DNA of 62,738 bases from Pseudomonas linyingensis (lineage in GTDB: Bacteria > Pseudomonadota > Gammaproteobacteria > Pseudomonadales > Pseudomonadaceae). The notes beneath the pieces were generated by a model, which was given only the letters and a program-made list of their open reading frames with translations, ran no database searches and was not told the DNA's origin. The position numbers were made by a program, and so were the translations under genes. Position 1 is the stretch's first letter, and every line of letters begins with the position of its first letter. Where the stretch lies: NCBI RefSeq assembly GCF_900109175.1, contig NZ_FNZE01000021.1:1-62738 (forward strand), in the 5' to 3' direction. Positions 28,968-38,763 of this stretch are shown one piece after another.

Positions 28968-29711
28968 TCAGCGTGCCGCCGCCGCGACGATCAGCGCCTT
29001 CATCTCCGCCACCGCCTGCTTGAAACCGACGAACAGTGCATGGGCGACGATGGCGTGGCCGATGTTCAGCTCGTTGATGCCGCGGATGGCCGCCACCGCC
29101 TCGGCGTTGTGGTAGTGCAGACCGTGGCCGGCGTTGACGATCAGACCATGGCTCAGGCCGCACTCGACGCCGTCGCGGATGCGCGCCAGCTCGCAGGCCA
29201 TTTCCGCCGGGGTGTGGGCGTCGGCATAGCGGCCGGTGTGCAGCTCGATGGCCGGCGCACCGATGCGTGCAGCCGCCTCGATCTGCCGCGGATCGGCGTC
29301 GATGAACAGCGACACCTCGCAGCCGATGGCAGCCAGCCGCTCCACGGCAGCGCGGATGCGCGCTTCCTGGCCGGCCACGTCGAGGCCGCCCTCGGTGGTC
29401 AGTTCCTGGCGGGTTTCCGGGACGAAGCAGGCGTGCGCCGGGCGGATCTCCTCGGCGAAGGCGAGCATCTCCTCGGTGACGCCCATCTCGAAGTTCATCC
29501 GCGTCTGCAGCACCTCGCGCAGCACGCGCACGTCGCGCTCCTGGATGTGCCGGCGATCCTCGCGCAGGTGCACGGTGATGCCGTCGGCGCCGGCCTCCTC
29601 GGCATCCAGCGCGGCCTTCACCGGGTCCGGGTAGCGGGTGCCGCGGGCCTGACGCAGGGTGGCGATATGGTCGATGTTGACACCCAGCAGGATGCGGTTG
29701 GCTTCAGTCAC
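28968..29711 (-). CDS. pdxJ: Pyridoxine 5'-phosphate synthase
   Basis: Predicted 247-residue TIM-barrel enzyme condensing 1-deoxyxylulose-5-phosphate with 3-amino-2-oxopropyl phosphate to pyridoxine 5'-phosphate. Signatures: [18 protein letters not shown] at the N-terminus, [16 protein letters not shown], and [11 protein letters not shown]. The GTG start, giving [10 protein letters not shown], has AAGGAG upstream and overlaps the recO stop by 8 nt; the upstream extension was rejected. Last gene of the lepB-rnc-era-recO-pdxJ chain. Confidence 0.96.
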   Translation of the reverse strand: MTEANRILLGVNIDHIATLRQARGTRYPDPVKAALDAEEAGADGITVHLREDRRHIQERDVRVLREVLQTRMNFEMGVTEEMLAFAEEIRPAHACFVPETRQELTTEGGLDVAGQEARIRAAVERLAAIGCEVSLFIDADPRQIEAAARIGAPAIELHTGRYADAHTPAEMACELARIRDGVECGLSHGLIVNAGHGLHYHNAEAVAAIRGINELNIGHAIVAHALFVGFKQAVAEMKALIVAAAAR

Positions 29712-30402
29712 GATGGGACTCCTTGCGATTGATGAACAGCTCGCGGCTGACCAGGGGCCGGCCACCCAGGTGCGGCGCCAGCGCCTGACGCATCAGCCGC
29801 TTGGCGGCAGCCAGTGCCCCGGGCACCGTCCAGTCCGCCTCAGCCAGCGCCAGCAACTCGCGACCGTGAAACAGTCCGGGCTGCAGCTGGCAGACCGGCT
29901 CAAAGCCGAGATCGGGCAGCCAGCGGTACAGCCCCAGCGGGTCGACCGGCTGCCCATGGCAGTCGCGGTCGAGGGCAAAACCATAGCCCAGATCGCTCAG
30001 CAGACGCCATTCGAAGGCGCGCAGCAACGGCTCCAGCGCGCGGCCGGCAGCCAGCGCGGCCAGGGTCGCGGCATAGTGGTCGAACAGCTGGGGATGCGGG
30101 TCCTGCGCTGGCAGCAGGCGGATCAGCAGCTCGTTGAGGTAGAGACCGCTGAACAGGGCCAGGCCGCCGAGCAGAGGGGGGATGCCGGCACTCTCCAGGC
30201 GGGTGACGTTCTTCAGCTCGCTGCGCCCGCGCAGTTCCAGCTCCAGCGGCACGAACGGCCGCGCCAGGGTCCCGGCCTTGCCGCGCGCGCCGCGCAGGAC
30301 GGCACACAACCGCCCTTCCCGAGTCAGGAAATCCACCAGAGCGCTGGTTTCCTTGTACGGGCGGGAATGCAGGACGAAGGCGGGATGGGGGGCTGCGATC
30401 AT
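29704..30402 (-). CDS. recO: DNA repair protein RecO
   Basis: Predicted 232-residue RecFOR-pathway protein that helps load RecA on SSB-coated DNA. The N-terminal OB fold ([40 protein letters not shown]) and the helical part with [14 protein letters not shown] are family features. I placed the start at MIAAPHPAF; upstream codons run through a palindromic repeat. Its stop overlaps pdxJ. Confidence 0.94.
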   Translation of the reverse strand: MIAAPHPAFVLHSRPYKETSALVDFLTREGRLCAVLRGARGKAGTLARPFVPLELELRGRSELKNVTRLESAGIPPLLGGLALFSGLYLNELLIRLLPAQDPHPQLFDHYAATLAALAAGRALEPLLRAFEWRLLSDLGYGFALDRDCHGQPVDPLGLYRWLPDLGFEPVCQLQPGLFHGRELLALAEADWTVPGALAAAKRLMRQALAPHLGGRPLVSRELFINRKESHRD

Positions 30403-30410
30403 GTCAACCG

Positions 30411-30473
30411 TAGGGTGCGCCATGCGCAGCGGCGAAAGCCAGGAGGCGGCACAGGTGCGCAACGCGCACCCTG
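30411..30473. repeat. Imperfect palindromic repeat between era and recO
   Basis: The 9-nt arms AGGGTGCGC (30412-30420) and GCGCACCCT (30464-30472) are perfectly complementary and flank a GC-rich middle with further GTGCGC/GCGCA copies. This GGGTGCGC...GCGCACCC design is a common Pseudomonas intergenic repeat type. Confidence 0.6.
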
Positions 30474-30495
30474 CCGCAGCGGTTGCAGTCGCCGG

Positions 30496-31398
30496 TCAGA
30501 TGTCGCCGTAACCCAGCGAGCGCAGGGCACGCTCGTCGTCGGACCAGCCGCCCTTCACCTTGACCCACAGATTGAGCATGACCTTGCTGCCGAACAGCTC
30601 TTCCATGTCGCGGCGCGCTTCCTGGCCGATGCGCTTGATGCGCTCGCCCTTGTCGCCGATGATGATCTTCTTCTGGCCGTCGCGCTCGACCAGGATCAGC
30701 GCATGGATGTGCAACACGCGGCCTTGCTGCTGGAACTGCTCGATCTCCACCGCGACCTGGTAGGGCACCTCGGCACCCAGCTGGCGCATGACCTTCTCGC
30801 GCACCAGTTCGGCGGCCAAGAAGCGCGAGCTGCGGTCGGTCAGCTGGTCTTCCTCGAAGAAGTGATCGCCTTCGGGCAGGTGCTTGGCCACCTGGGCCTC
30901 GAGGGTATCGAGGTTCTGCCCGTGCTGCGCGGAGATCGGCACGATCTCGGCATTGGGCAGCTGTTCGGCCAGCCACTTCAGGTGCGGCAGCAGTTCGGCC
31001 TTGTCCTCGAGGCGGTCGATCTTGTTGACCACCACCAGCAGCGGGCCTTCGACGAACTTGACCCGGTCGAGGACCATCTGGTCCTCCTCGGTCCAGCGCG
31101 TGCGGTCGACGACGAAGATCACCACGTCGACGTCCTTCAGGGCCGCGCTGGCGCTGCGGTTCATGTAACGGTTGAGCGCCTTGTCGTTGTCCTTGTGCAT
31201 CCCGGGGGTGTCGACGTAGATCGCCTGCACCGAACCCTCGGTCTTGATGCCGAGCAGGGTATGCCGGGTGGTTTGCGGCTTGCGTGAAGTGATCGCCAGC
31301 TTCTGGCCGAGAATATGGTTGAGCAGGGTCGACTTGCCGACGTTCGGCCGGCCGACGATAGCCACGTAGCCACAGCGGCTCGGCAGGGATTCAGTCAT
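30496..31398 (-). CDS. era: GTPase Era
   Basis: Predicted 300-residue essential GTPase that binds 16S rRNA for 30S maturation. G1 [11 protein letters not shown]2 region TTRHTLLG, G3 DTPGMH, G4 NKID and a C-terminal KH domain ([16 protein letters not shown]) are visible. The ATG giving [10 protein letters not shown] overlaps the rnc stop by 8 nt; the long N-terminal extension of the frame is the rnc 3' end in another frame. Confidence 0.97.
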   Translation of the reverse strand: MTESLPSRCGYVAIVGRPNVGKSTLLNHILGQKLAITSRKPQTTRHTLLGIKTEGSVQAIYVDTPGMHKDNDKALNRYMNRSASAALKDVDVVIFVVDRTRWTEEDQMVLDRVKFVEGPLLVVVNKIDRLEDKAELLPHLKWLAEQLPNAEIVPISAQHGQNLDTLEAQVAKHLPEGDHFFEEDQLTDRSSRFLAAELVREKVMRQLGAEVPYQVAVEIEQFQQQGRVLHIHALILVERDGQKKIIIGDKGERIKRIGQEARRDMEELFGSKVMLNLWVKVKGGWSDDERALRSLGYGDI

Positions 31399-32080
31399 TG
31401 CCATTCTCCACGCCCAAGGCCACCAGTGCTGCAGCCGCCGCCACCTGTTCGGCGATACGACGGCTGGCACCCTGGCCACGGGTCTTTTCATTGTGCAGGG
31501 CAATTTCGCATTCGACGAAGAAGGTCCGGCAATGCGGCTCACCCTGGATATCCACCACATCGTAGCGCGGCAGTTCGCAGCCACGCGATTGCAGGAATTC
31601 CTGCAGGCGGGTTTTCGGATCCTTGTTGGTATCGACCAGGGTCAGCTCGTCGAAGTACGGCTCCAGCCAGGCCAGCACGCGATCGCGCGCCGCCTCCATG
31701 CCAGTATCTAGGTAGATGGCGCCGATCAGTGCTTCGGTGGCGTCGGCGAGGATCGATTCGCGACGGAAACCGCCGCTCTTCAGCTCGCCGGAGCCCAGAC
31801 GCAGGTATTCGCCGAGGTCGAAGACCCGCGCCAGGCGGGCCAGGGTTTCGCCCTTCACCAGCCGTGCGCGCAGGCGCGACAGCTGACCTTCGCGGGCCTG
31901 CGGGAAGCGTTTGAACAGCGCCTCGCCGACCACGAAGTTGAGGATGGCATCGCCGAGGAACTCCAGCCGCTCGTTGTTACGACCGGCGAAGCTGCGGTGG
32001 GTCAGGGCCAGGATCATCAGATCCGGGTCCTGGAACTTGTAGCCGAGCTGACGCTCGAGACGTTGCAGAGGATTACTCAC
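31391..32080 (-). CDS. rnc: Ribonuclease III
   Basis: Predicted 229-residue dsRNA endonuclease for rRNA and mRNA processing. Signature [20 protein letters not shown] carries the catalytic acidic residues, [15 protein letters not shown] holds the second set, and a dsRNA-binding domain follows ([14 protein letters not shown]). It starts with GTG overlapping the DUF4845 stop and overlaps era at its end, giving tight coupling of the three genes. Confidence 0.97.
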   Translation of the reverse strand: MSNPLQRLERQLGYKFQDPDLMILALTHRSFAGRNNERLEFLGDAILNFVVGEALFKRFPQAREGQLSRLRARLVKGETLARLARVFDLGEYLRLGSGELKSGGFRRESILADATEALIGAIYLDTGMEAARDRVLAWLEPYFDELTLVDTNKDPKTRLQEFLQSRGCELPRYDVVDIQGEPHCRTFFVECEIALHNEKTRGQGASRRIAEQVAAAAALVALGVENGND

Positions 32081-32454
32081 GGGGCACGGACACGATATTC
32101 ACGGTCAAAATGGACAACCAGGTCGAGGTTTTCGATCAGCGGCTCGCGCTTCTCGTATTTGAGATGGACATAGAACTCGTTGTTTTCCATGCGCACGTCC
32201 ATCACCTTGCGCATGTCGAGATCACGGATATTGTTGACCTGCATGCCGCGACTTACGTGTTCGAAGAATTCGCCGGGAGAGCGGATCTCGAGGGCCTTCT
32301 CGGTCTCGACCCCGGTGACGATCTTCTGCAGCGAGAAGAAGTCGAGGTAGTGCGGCAGGACCTTGAACGCCGTGCTGGCGAGAAACGCCACCACGATCAG
32401 CACCACCAGCCAGCTCAACATCGACAAGCCTTTCTGCGAACGCGCAAACTTCAT
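32077..32454 (-). CDS. DUF4845 small membrane protein
   Basis: Predicted 125-residue protein with one N-terminal membrane helix ([20 protein letters not shown]) and a periplasmic domain, matching the DUF4845 family that always sits between lepB and rnc in pseudomonads. The function is not known. The ATG with GAGG upstream is preferred to a TTG two codons earlier. Confidence 0.9.
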   Translation of the reverse strand: MKFARSQKGLSMLSWLVVLIVVAFLASTAFKVLPHYLDFFSLQKIVTGVETEKALEIRSPGEFFEHVSRGMQVNNIRDLDMRKVMDVRMENNEFYVHLKYEKREPLIENLDLVVHFDREYRVRAP

Positions 32455-32487
32455 GATCAACCTCGTATCCGTAAACTGTTCAGTGCA

Positions 32488-33342
32488 TCAATGGATCAGC
32501 CCGACGCGCTCGAAGGTCGGCATATGGCTGAGCTTGGGCGCAGGCCAGCTCAGCCAAACGGCAAATGCCTTGCCGACGATGTTGCGGTCGGGAACCATGC
32601 CCTGCAGCTCGGGAGCGATGGCCGGATCATCCCAATAACGGCTGTCGTTGGAATTGTCGCGGTTGTCGCCCACCATGAAATAGTGCCCGGCGGGCACCTT
32701 CCACTCGCGGTCCGGTTCGATACGGTAGCGGCGCATTTCCTTGCGGATCAGGTGCTCCGCCTCGCCCAGCTGTTCGCTGAACAGGCGGGCACTGCCGAGG
32801 CTGCCCGGCTCGTCGCCGATCAGCTGCTCGGCCACCGGCTGGCCGTTGACGAACAGACGCTTGTCGCTGCTGTAGCGCACATGGTCGCCCGGCAGGCCGA
32901 CGACGCGCTTGATGTAGTTCACGGTGGGCTCACTGGGAAAGCGGAACACCATCACATCGCCGCGTTGCGGTTCGCCGACCTCGATCACCTTGGTGTCCAC
33001 CACCGGCAGACGGATGCCGTAGGAGAACTTGTTGACCAGGATGAAGTCGCCGACCTCGAGGGTCGGCTTCATCGAGCCGGAGGGGATCTGGAACGGCTCG
33101 ACGAGGAACGAGCGCAGCACCAGCACCAGCGCCAGGACGGGGAAGAACGACTTGCCGTACTCCACCATCACCGGCTCGCGCGCCAGCTTCTGCAGCACCT
33201 GCGGATCGACCTGGCTCACGCTGCCCTGGTAGGCGGCGATGGCGCTGCGCCGCCGCGGGGCGAGGAACAGCAGGTCGATCAGCGCCAGCACGCCGCACAC
33301 GGCAACGGCGATCACCAGCAACAACGGAAAGTTCAGAGTCAT
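32488..33342 (-). CDS. lepB: Signal peptidase I
   Basis: Predicted 284-residue inner-membrane protease that removes signal peptides from secreted proteins. Two N-terminal membrane segments, then the catalytic Ser90 in PSGSMKPTL and Lys145 in NYIKRVVGLPGD, the same numbering as the E. coli enzyme. GDNRDNSNDSRYWD is the conserved C-terminal block. It begins 5 nt after the lepA stop. Confidence 0.97.
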   Translation of the reverse strand: MTLNFPLLLVIAVAVCGVLALIDLLFLAPRRRSAIAAYQGSVSQVDPQVLQKLAREPVMVEYGKSFFPVLALVLVLRSFLVEPFQIPSGSMKPTLEVGDFILVNKFSYGIRLPVVDTKVIEVGEPQRGDVMVFRFPSEPTVNYIKRVVGLPGDHVRYSSDKRLFVNGQPVAEQLIGDEPGSLGSARLFSEQLGEAEHLIRKEMRRYRIEPDREWKVPAGHYFMVGDNRDNSNDSRYWDDPAIAPELQGMVPDRNIVGKAFAVWLSWPAPKLSHMPTFERVGLIH

Positions 33343-33347
33343 GGGTC

Positions 33348-35147
33348 TTAGCTATCCACCTTGAGCACAGCAAGGAAGGCTTCCTGCGGAATTTCCACAC
33401 TGCCCACCTGCTTCATCCTTTTCTTGCCGGCCTTCTGCTTTTCCAGCAGCTTGCGCTTGCGGCTGACGTCGCCGCCGTAGCACTTGGCCAGCACGTTCTT
33501 CCTGAGTGCCTTGACCGTCGAGCGGGCCACCACCTGGCCGCCAATGGCCGCCTGGATCGCCACGTCGAACATCTGCCGCGGGATCAGTTCCTTCATCTTT
33601 TCCACCAGCTGACGCCCCTTGTAGGCAGCGTTGTCGCGGTGGACGATCAGCGCCAGAGCATCGACCCGCTCGCCGTTGATCAGCACGTCCAGGCGCACCA
33701 GGTTGGCGGCCTGGAAACGGTCGAAACCGTAGTCCAGCGAGGCATAGCCGCGGCTGGCCGACTTCAGGCGGTCGAAGAAGTCGAGCACCACCTCGTTCAT
33801 CGGCAGATCATAACTGACCTGCACCTGGCTGCCGAGGAAGTGCATGTCGCGCTGCACGCCGCGCTTCTCGATGCACAGGGTGATCACGCTGCCCAGGTGG
33901 GTTTGCGGCACCAGGATGTTGGCGCGGCAGATCGGCTCGCGCATCTCTTCGATCGATGACAGGTCGGGCAGCTTCGACGGGTTGTCTACATACACGGTGT
34001 CGCCGTTTTTCAGCACCACCTCGAACACCACGGTCGGTGCGGTAGTGATCAGGTCCAGGTCGTACTCGCGCTCGAGGCGCTCCTGGATGATCTCCATGTG
34101 CAGCATGCCGAGGAAGCCGATACGGAAGCCGAAGCCCAGCGCATCCGAGCTTTCCGGCTCGTACTGCAGCGCGGCGTCGTTGAGGGTGAGCTTTTCCAGG
34201 GCGTCGCGGAAGTTCTCGAAGTCGTCCGAGCTGACCGGGAACAGGCCGGCGTAGACCTGCGGCTTGACCCGCTTGAAGCCGGGCAGCACGTCGACGTCCG
34301 GGGTATTGGACAAGGTCAGGGTATCGCCGACCGGCGCGCCCTGGATCTCCTTGATGCCGGCGATGATGAAGCCCACTTCGCCGGCCTTGAGGTCGGCGGT
34401 GGTGGTGTGCTTGGGCGTGTAGACGCCGACGCTGTCGACCTGGTGGACCTTGCCGGTCGACTTGACGAGGATCTTGTCGCCCTTCTTCACCCGGCCGTGA
34501 CGCACGCGCACCAGCGAGACCACACCCAGATAGTTGTCGAACCAGGAGTCGATGATCAGCGCCTGCAGCGGCGCCTCGATCTCGCCGGTCGGCGGCGGAA
34601 TGACCTCGACCAAGCGCTCGAGCACGTCGATCACGCCCATGCCGCTCTTGGCACTGCAGGCCACGGCGTCGGTGGCGTCGATGCCGATGATGTGCTCGAT
34701 CTCTTCCTTGACCCGCTCCGGCTCGGCCTGGGGCAGGTCCATCTTGTTGAGCACCGGCATCACCTCGAGACCCTGCTCGATGGCGGTGTAGCAGTTTGCG
34801 ACCGACTGCGCCTCGACGCCCTGGCCGGCGTCCACCACCAGCAGCGCGCCTTCGCAGGCGGCCAGCGAGCGGCTGACTTCATAGGTGAAGTCGACATGAC
34901 CGGGGGTGTCGATGAAGTTGAGCTGGTAGGTTTTGCCGTCCTGCGCGTTGTAGTGCAGGGTCACGCTGTGCGCCTTGATGGTGATGCCGCGCTCGCGCTC
35001 GAGATCCATGGAGTCCAGCACCTGGGCCTCCATCTCGCGATCGGCCAGGCCGCCGCAGATCTGGATGAAACGGTCGGCCAGGGTCGACTTGCCATGGTCG
35101 ATGTGGGCAATGATGGAGAAGTTGCGGATATGACTCAGATCACTCAC
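33348..35147 (-). CDS. lepA: Elongation factor 4 (LepA)
   Basis: Predicted 599-residue translational GTPase that acts on stalled or back-translocatable ribosomes. G1 [10 protein letters not shown]3 DTPGHVDF and NKMD are present; the LepA-specific C-terminal domain ends with [19 protein letters not shown] chose the GTG giving [10 protein letters not shown], the standard LepA opening; a TTG five codons upstream is unlikely. It heads the lepA-lepB operon, separated from mucD by a hairpin. Confidence 0.97.
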   Translation of the reverse strand: MSDLSHIRNFSIIAHIDHGKSTLADRFIQICGGLADREMEAQVLDSMDLERERGITIKAHSVTLHYNAQDGKTYQLNFIDTPGHVDFTYEVSRSLAACEGALLVVDAGQGVEAQSVANCYTAIEQGLEVMPVLNKMDLPQAEPERVKEEIEHIIGIDATDAVACSAKSGMGVIDVLERLVEVIPPPTGEIEAPLQALIIDSWFDNYLGVVSLVRVRHGRVKKGDKILVKSTGKVHQVDSVGVYTPKHTTTADLKAGEVGFIIAGIKEIQGAPVGDTLTLSNTPDVDVLPGFKRVKPQVYAGLFPVSSDDFENFRDALEKLTLNDAALQYEPESSDALGFGFRIGFLGMLHMEIIQERLEREYDLDLITTAPTVVFEVVLKNGDTVYVDNPSKLPDLSSIEEMREPICRANILVPQTHLGSVITLCIEKRGVQRDMHFLGSQVQVSYDLPMNEVVLDFFDRLKSASRGYASLDYGFDRFQAANLVRLDVLINGERVDALALIVHRDNAAYKGRQLVEKMKELIPRQMFDVAIQAAIGGQVVARSTVKALRKNVLAKCYGGDVSRKRKLLEKQKAGKKRMKQVGSVEIPQEAFLAVLKVDS

Positions 35148-35258
35148 GGGCTCAACACTCAAAAGGAGAGCGCGGGCTGGGCCCGCCGAAAATAGCCGTG
35201 AATTCTAGCCTATCGCCCGGGCGGACGTAACCCACGGCTTGACACCCGGCAGCGAATA

Positions 35259-35293
35259 AGTAAAGGGGGGGCGCCGAAGCGCCCCCCTTTACT
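35259..35293 (-). terminator. Hairpin between mucD and lepA
   Basis: A long stem, AGTAAAGGGGGGGCGC against GCGCCCCCCTTTACT with a 4-nt loop, lies 14 nt after the mucD stop. The following minus-strand sequence (CTTATT) has only a short T-rich part, so termination may be partial, but the stem itself is very strong. Confidence 0.7.
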
Positions 35294-35306
35294 ACGGACC
35301 TGCCGA

Positions 35307-36731
35307 TCACTCGGCCAGCTTGAAGGTGATGAAGCTGGCGCGTCCCTGGCGCAGCACGCGCATCGACACGCTGCGGTTCTTCGGCAGCGCCTCGGCGACC
35401 TTGCCGAAGGTCTTGGCCGAGTCGATCGACTGGTTGTTCAGGTGGGTGATCACATCGCCGGGACGCAGGCCGATCAGCGCCGCCGGGCCGTCCTGCACCT
35501 CGCGAATCAGCGCGCCGCCCTCCACTTCCAGGGCCTTCTTCTGCTCCGCGGTGAGGTCGACCACGGTCACTCCCAGACGATTGCTGCTGCGCTCCGCGCC
35601 GCCCTTGGCGCCAGCCGCGGCGATGGCCTCACCGTCGTCCGGCAGTGCGCCGATGGCCATAGTCAGCTGCTGGCGGGCGCCGTCGCGCACCACATCCAAG
35701 GTCACCTTGGTGCCCGGCTTGAGGCCGCCGACCAGATGCGGCAGATCGGCCGACGCCACGATCGGCTTGCCGTCGAGGGCGAGGATCACATCGCCCACAC
35801 GCAGGCCGCCCTTGGCGCCTGGGCTGTCTTCCAGCACTTGGGCCACCAGCGCGCCGGCCGGCTTGTCCAGACCGAAGGTTTCCGCCAGATCCTTGCTGAC
35901 CTCCTGGATCACCACACCCAGCCAGCCGCGGTTGACCTTGCCCTCCGCCTTGAGCTGCTCGGCCACGTTCATCGCCACGTCGATCGGAATCGCGAACGAC
36001 AGGCCCATGAAGCCGCCCGAGCGGGTAAAGATCTGCGAATTGATGCCGACCACCTCACCGTCCAGGTTGAACAGCGGACCGCCGGAGTTGCCGGGGTTGA
36101 TCGCCACGTCGGTCTGGATGAACGGCACGTAGTTCTCGTCGGGCAGGCTGCGCCCCTTGGCACTGACGATGCCGGCGGTGACCGAGTGGTCGAAGCCGAA
36201 CGGCGAACCGATGGCCACCACCCATTCGCCGACCTTGAGGGCTTCCGACTTGCCCAGCTTGACGCTCGGCAGCCCCTTGCCCTCGACCTTGAGCAGCGCC
36301 ACGTCGGTGCGCGGATCGGCGCCGACCAGCTTGGCCTCCAGCTCGCTACGGTCGGACAGGCGCACGATGATCTCGTCGGCGTCGGCCACCACATGATTGT
36401 TGGTCAGCACGTAGCCGTCCGCGGAAATGATGAAGCCCGAACCCAGCGACTGCGCCTCGCGTTTGCGCTGCTGTCCCGGCGGCAGCTGCGGGATGCTGCG
36501 CTCGAAGAAGTCACGGAACATCGGCGGCAGGCCCTCGAGGTCGGGCATCATCTGCGGCGGCATGCCGGCAGGCTGCGCTGGCAGGGTCTGCCGGGTGCTG
36601 ATGTTGACCACAGCCGGCGAAGCCTGCTCGACCAGTTCGGTGAATTCCGGCAACTGGGCGTGGGCCACCAGTACCTGAGCCATCGCCAGCACGGCGGCCA
36701 GCGACAGCAGGGCGCGTTTCAGGGTACGCAT
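35307..36731 (-). CDS. mucD: Periplasmic serine protease MucD (DegP/HtrA family)
   Basis: Predicted 474-residue HtrA protease: signal peptide ending near VAHA, trypsin-like domain with His (TNNHVV), Asp (RTDVALLKV) and Ser (NPGNSGGPLF), then two PDZ domains. It clears misfolded envelope proteins and restrains AlgU activation. The ATG was chosen for GGGAG 9 nt upstream; the longer frame is non-coding. It is the last gene of the algU operon, 35 nt after mucC. Confidence 0.95.
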   Translation of the reverse strand: MRTLKRALLSLAAVLAMAQVLVAHAQLPEFTELVEQASPAVVNISTRQTLPAQPAGMPPQMMPDLEGLPPMFRDFFERSIPQLPPGQQRKREAQSLGSGFIISADGYVLTNNHVVADADEIIVRLSDRSELEAKLVGADPRTDVALLKVEGKGLPSVKLGKSEALKVGEWVVAIGSPFGFDHSVTAGIVSAKGRSLPDENYVPFIQTDVAINPGNSGGPLFNLDGEVVGINSQIFTRSGGFMGLSFAIPIDVAMNVAEQLKAEGKVNRGWLGVVIQEVSKDLAETFGLDKPAGALVAQVLEDSPGAKGGLRVGDVILALDGKPIVASADLPHLVGGLKPGTKVTLDVVRDGARQQLTMAIGALPDDGEAIAAAGAKGGAERSSNRLGVTVVDLTAEQKKALEVEGGALIREVQDGPAALIGLRPGDVITHLNNQSIDSAKTFGKVAEALPKNRSVSMRVLRQGRASFITFKLAE

Positions 36732-36766
36732 GAATCTTCGACTCCCTTTGAGAACAACCTTCAGGA

Positions 36767-37231
36767 TCAACGACTTTCCGTGGGCATGGCTCGCACGGCC
36801 AACTCCGCCCGCAGCACCACTGGCTGCAGGGCCGGATCGGCCTCGCTGCGCCGGCTGTGCCAGCGCACCAGCCACCACACCGCGAGGAATCCGCCGAGGC
36901 TACTCAGAATGACAAAAGACTCGGCCAGCGCCAACCATTGTGCCAGCATTGCACCGGCAAACAGGCCCAGCAACGGTAGTAGGTAGACCCGCAGGGAACT
37001 GCTCACCAGCAGATCCTCGCGGATGCCGATGACCACGCCATCGCCCACCGCCAACTGCAGATCGGTCAGCGCCCGCACATAGCCGCGCTTCTGACCGACG
37101 CCCAGCTTCTCCATCAAGCCCTGACCACAGCCGGCATTCGCCGAGCAGGCCGAGCAGGTGCTGCGGCGCAGGGTCTCCACCCACACCGCTCCCTCTTCGA
37201 GCGCGACGACCCGCCCCGGCTCTTCAATCAT
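36767..37231 (-). CDS. mucC: MucC / RseC-family inner-membrane protein
   Basis: Predicted 154-residue RseC-family protein: N-terminal Cys cluster (CSACSANAGCGQG), then two membrane helices (YLLPLLGLFAGAMLAQWLAL and VILSSLGGFLAVWWLV). The role in sigma-E control is minor and not well defined. It follows mucA after only 24 nt, a place normally taken by mucB, and has the usual order to mucD. Confidence 0.93.
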   Translation of the reverse strand: MIEEPGRVVALEEGAVWVETLRRSTCSACSANAGCGQGLMEKLGVGQKRGYVRALTDLQLAVGDGVVIGIREDLLVSSSLRVYLLPLLGLFAGAMLAQWLALAESFVILSSLGGFLAVWWLVRWHSRRSEADPALQPVVLRAELAVRAMPTESR

Positions 37232-37255
37232 GCCGCGGTCACCTGCATGTCGCTA

Positions 37256-37822
37256 TCACTCCGCCTGGCCGCCTGCCGCTTCCACGGCCGACTTGGCGGC
37301 GTCGACCGGCAGCTCGCGCAGCAGCTCGCCCGCCTCCGCGGGAGCAGCCGACTGCGCCTCGACCGGGGCGGTCGGGAAGCTGGCCAATACCGCCGCCCCC
37401 TGCGGAGCGACGACCGGACGCAGCTCCTGCTGCGGCAGCGTCGGCTGCTGGGCCAGCTGCGGCGCGAGGGCGGCATCGTCCTGGCCGTTGTAGAAGCGCA
37501 CGCCGACCAGCACTGCCAAGGTCACCGAGGCGGCAACCGCCACACGACCGAAACGTGCCCAGCCGGAACGCGCCGCAGGGACAGCCGGCGCGACCACCGG
37601 AGACTCCTCGGCGGCGATCGCCGCGGACACTGCGGAGGCCAGATCCAGTCCAGGAACCACGGTCTGCTTGTGCATCACCGCCCGGGCCAGCTGGTAACGC
37701 GACCAGCGCTCGCGAACCGCGGCGTCCTCTCCGGCAGCCGCCAGCACGCGCCGCAGCTCCAGTTCATCAGCTTCGCCGTCCATGACGGCGGACACCGACT
37801 GATCCAGGACTTCACGACTCAT
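37256..37822 (-). CDS. mucA: Anti-sigma factor MucA with shortened, unusual C-terminus
   Basis: Predicted 188-residue single-pass inner-membrane anti-sigma factor that holds AlgU. The cytoplasmic part (SAVMDGEADELELRRVLAA, RWSRYQLARAVMH) and the membrane helix (about residues 91-109) fit MucA. The periplasmic part keeps the AVLASF region, where AlgW cuts in P. aeruginosa. After that the canonical segment RWHEQRLPIYLRQHVQQ is absent, replaced by an Ala/Glu-rich tail (GELLRELPVDAAKSAVEAAG). MucB normally binds that lost segment, and no mucB follows. Confidence 0.93.
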   Translation of the reverse strand: MSREVLDQSVSAVMDGEADELELRRVLAAAGEDAAVRERWSRYQLARAVMHKQTVVPGLDLASAVSAAIAAEESPVVAPAVPAARSGWARFGRVAVAASVTLAVLVGVRFYNGQDDAALAPQLAQQPTLPQQELRPVVAPQGAAVLASFPTAPVEAQSAAPAEAGELLRELPVDAAKSAVEAAGGQAE

Positions 37823-37852
37823 GGTATTCCTCTCTTGGCTTTCGCCGGGTTT

Positions 37853-38434
37853 TCAGCCTTCGTGCAGCAGCGGCTGCAGGGCCTTGTCGATCGCTTCACG
37901 CGCCCGGAAGATCCGCGAGCGCACCGTACCTACCGGACACTGCATGGCAGTGGCAATTTCCTCGTAACTCAAACCCTCGAACTCGCGCAGGGTCAGGGCA
38001 GTGCGCAGATCCTCGGGCAGCTGCTGGATGGTTCGATGCACCGTGGCCTCGATCTCATCGCGCAGCAGGGCGCGCTCCGGCGTTTCGAGGTCCTTGAGGG
38101 CATGATCGCCTTCGAAGAACTCGGCATCCTCGGCGCTGACATCGCTGTCCGGCGGCCGCCGACCGCGCGCCACCAGGTGATTCTTCGCCGTGTTCACGGC
38201 AATCCGGTACAGCCACGTGTAGAAGGCGCTGTCACCGCGGAAGTTGGCCAAGGCACGGTAGGCCTTGATGAACGCCTCCTGCGCCACATCCTGAGCTTCC
38301 TGGGGATCGTGCACGAAACGCACGATCAGCCCGAGAATCTTGTGCTGATACTTGAGGACCAGCAGATCGAACGCGCGCTTGTCGCCACGCTGGACCCGCT
38401 CGACCAGCAGCTGATCCGGTTCCTGGGTTTGCAT
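37853..38434 (-). CDS. algU: ECF sigma factor AlgU (RpoE, sigma-22)
   Basis: Predicted 193-residue ECF sigma factor controlling envelope stress and, in relatives, alginate genes. Region 2 (FDLLVLKYQHKILGLIVRFV, TWLYRIAVNTAKNHL) and region 4 (LREFEGLSYEEIATAMQCPV) are near identical to the well-known family. The operon algU-mucA-mucC-mucD continues on the same strand with 30 nt to mucA. A sigma-22-type promoter lies upstream. Confidence 0.97.
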   Translation of the reverse strand: MQTQEPDQLLVERVQRGDKRAFDLLVLKYQHKILGLIVRFVHDPQEAQDVAQEAFIKAYRALANFRGDSAFYTWLYRIAVNTAKNHLVARGRRPPDSDVSAEDAEFFEGDHALKDLETPERALLRDEIEATVHRTIQQLPEDLRTALTLREFEGLSYEEIATAMQCPVGTVRSRIFRAREAIDKALQPLLHEG

Positions 38435-38673
38435 TCATGCTCCTTCAAACGCCCGGAGAGAACTGCGCAGCCCAGTTGATTCGGTCTGGTTGAATAGACC
38501 CGGGCCCTGCGCAAAAGTTCGTCTCTGCGGACACCTTCTCCCGCGGCCACACGGGCCGGGGTACGAAAAATCAGACGAGGCCGCGCCAGGCACCTCGCAT
38601 TGTTGAGTCTGCAGCGCAACAGTCGCGCAACACCGGCCAAGTCGCCGGGCGGCCGCCTGCAGGACAACCTCGC

Positions 38674-38700
38674 TAAGAACGCAGACACCTGCTCAAGTTC
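38674..38700 (-). promoter_or_regulatory. AlgU-type autoregulatory promoter of algU
   Basis: On the minus strand GAACTT (38695-38700) is followed after 16 nt by TCTTA (38674-38678), fitting GAACTT-N16/17-TCnnA of AlgU-dependent promoters. It lies 240 nt before algU, leaving a long leader. The rest of the 329-nt gap to nadB holds no gene. Confidence 0.7.
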
Positions 38701-38763
38701 ATTTATATTGTGCCGACTGGCCCTTCTATATACTAGGGCGCGACCTACAGCGGAACGGCGCAC

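Noticed and set aside
37232-37255. Possibility of a frameshifted or hidden mucB between mucA and mucC
   Set aside because: Only 24 nt separate the two genes and flanking reading frames are clean, so no mucB remnant of useful size can be present.
38708-38734. Sigma70 promoter of nadB (TTGTGC ... TATACT)
   Set aside because: The spacer is only 15 nt and neither box is close to consensus; not listed as a feature.
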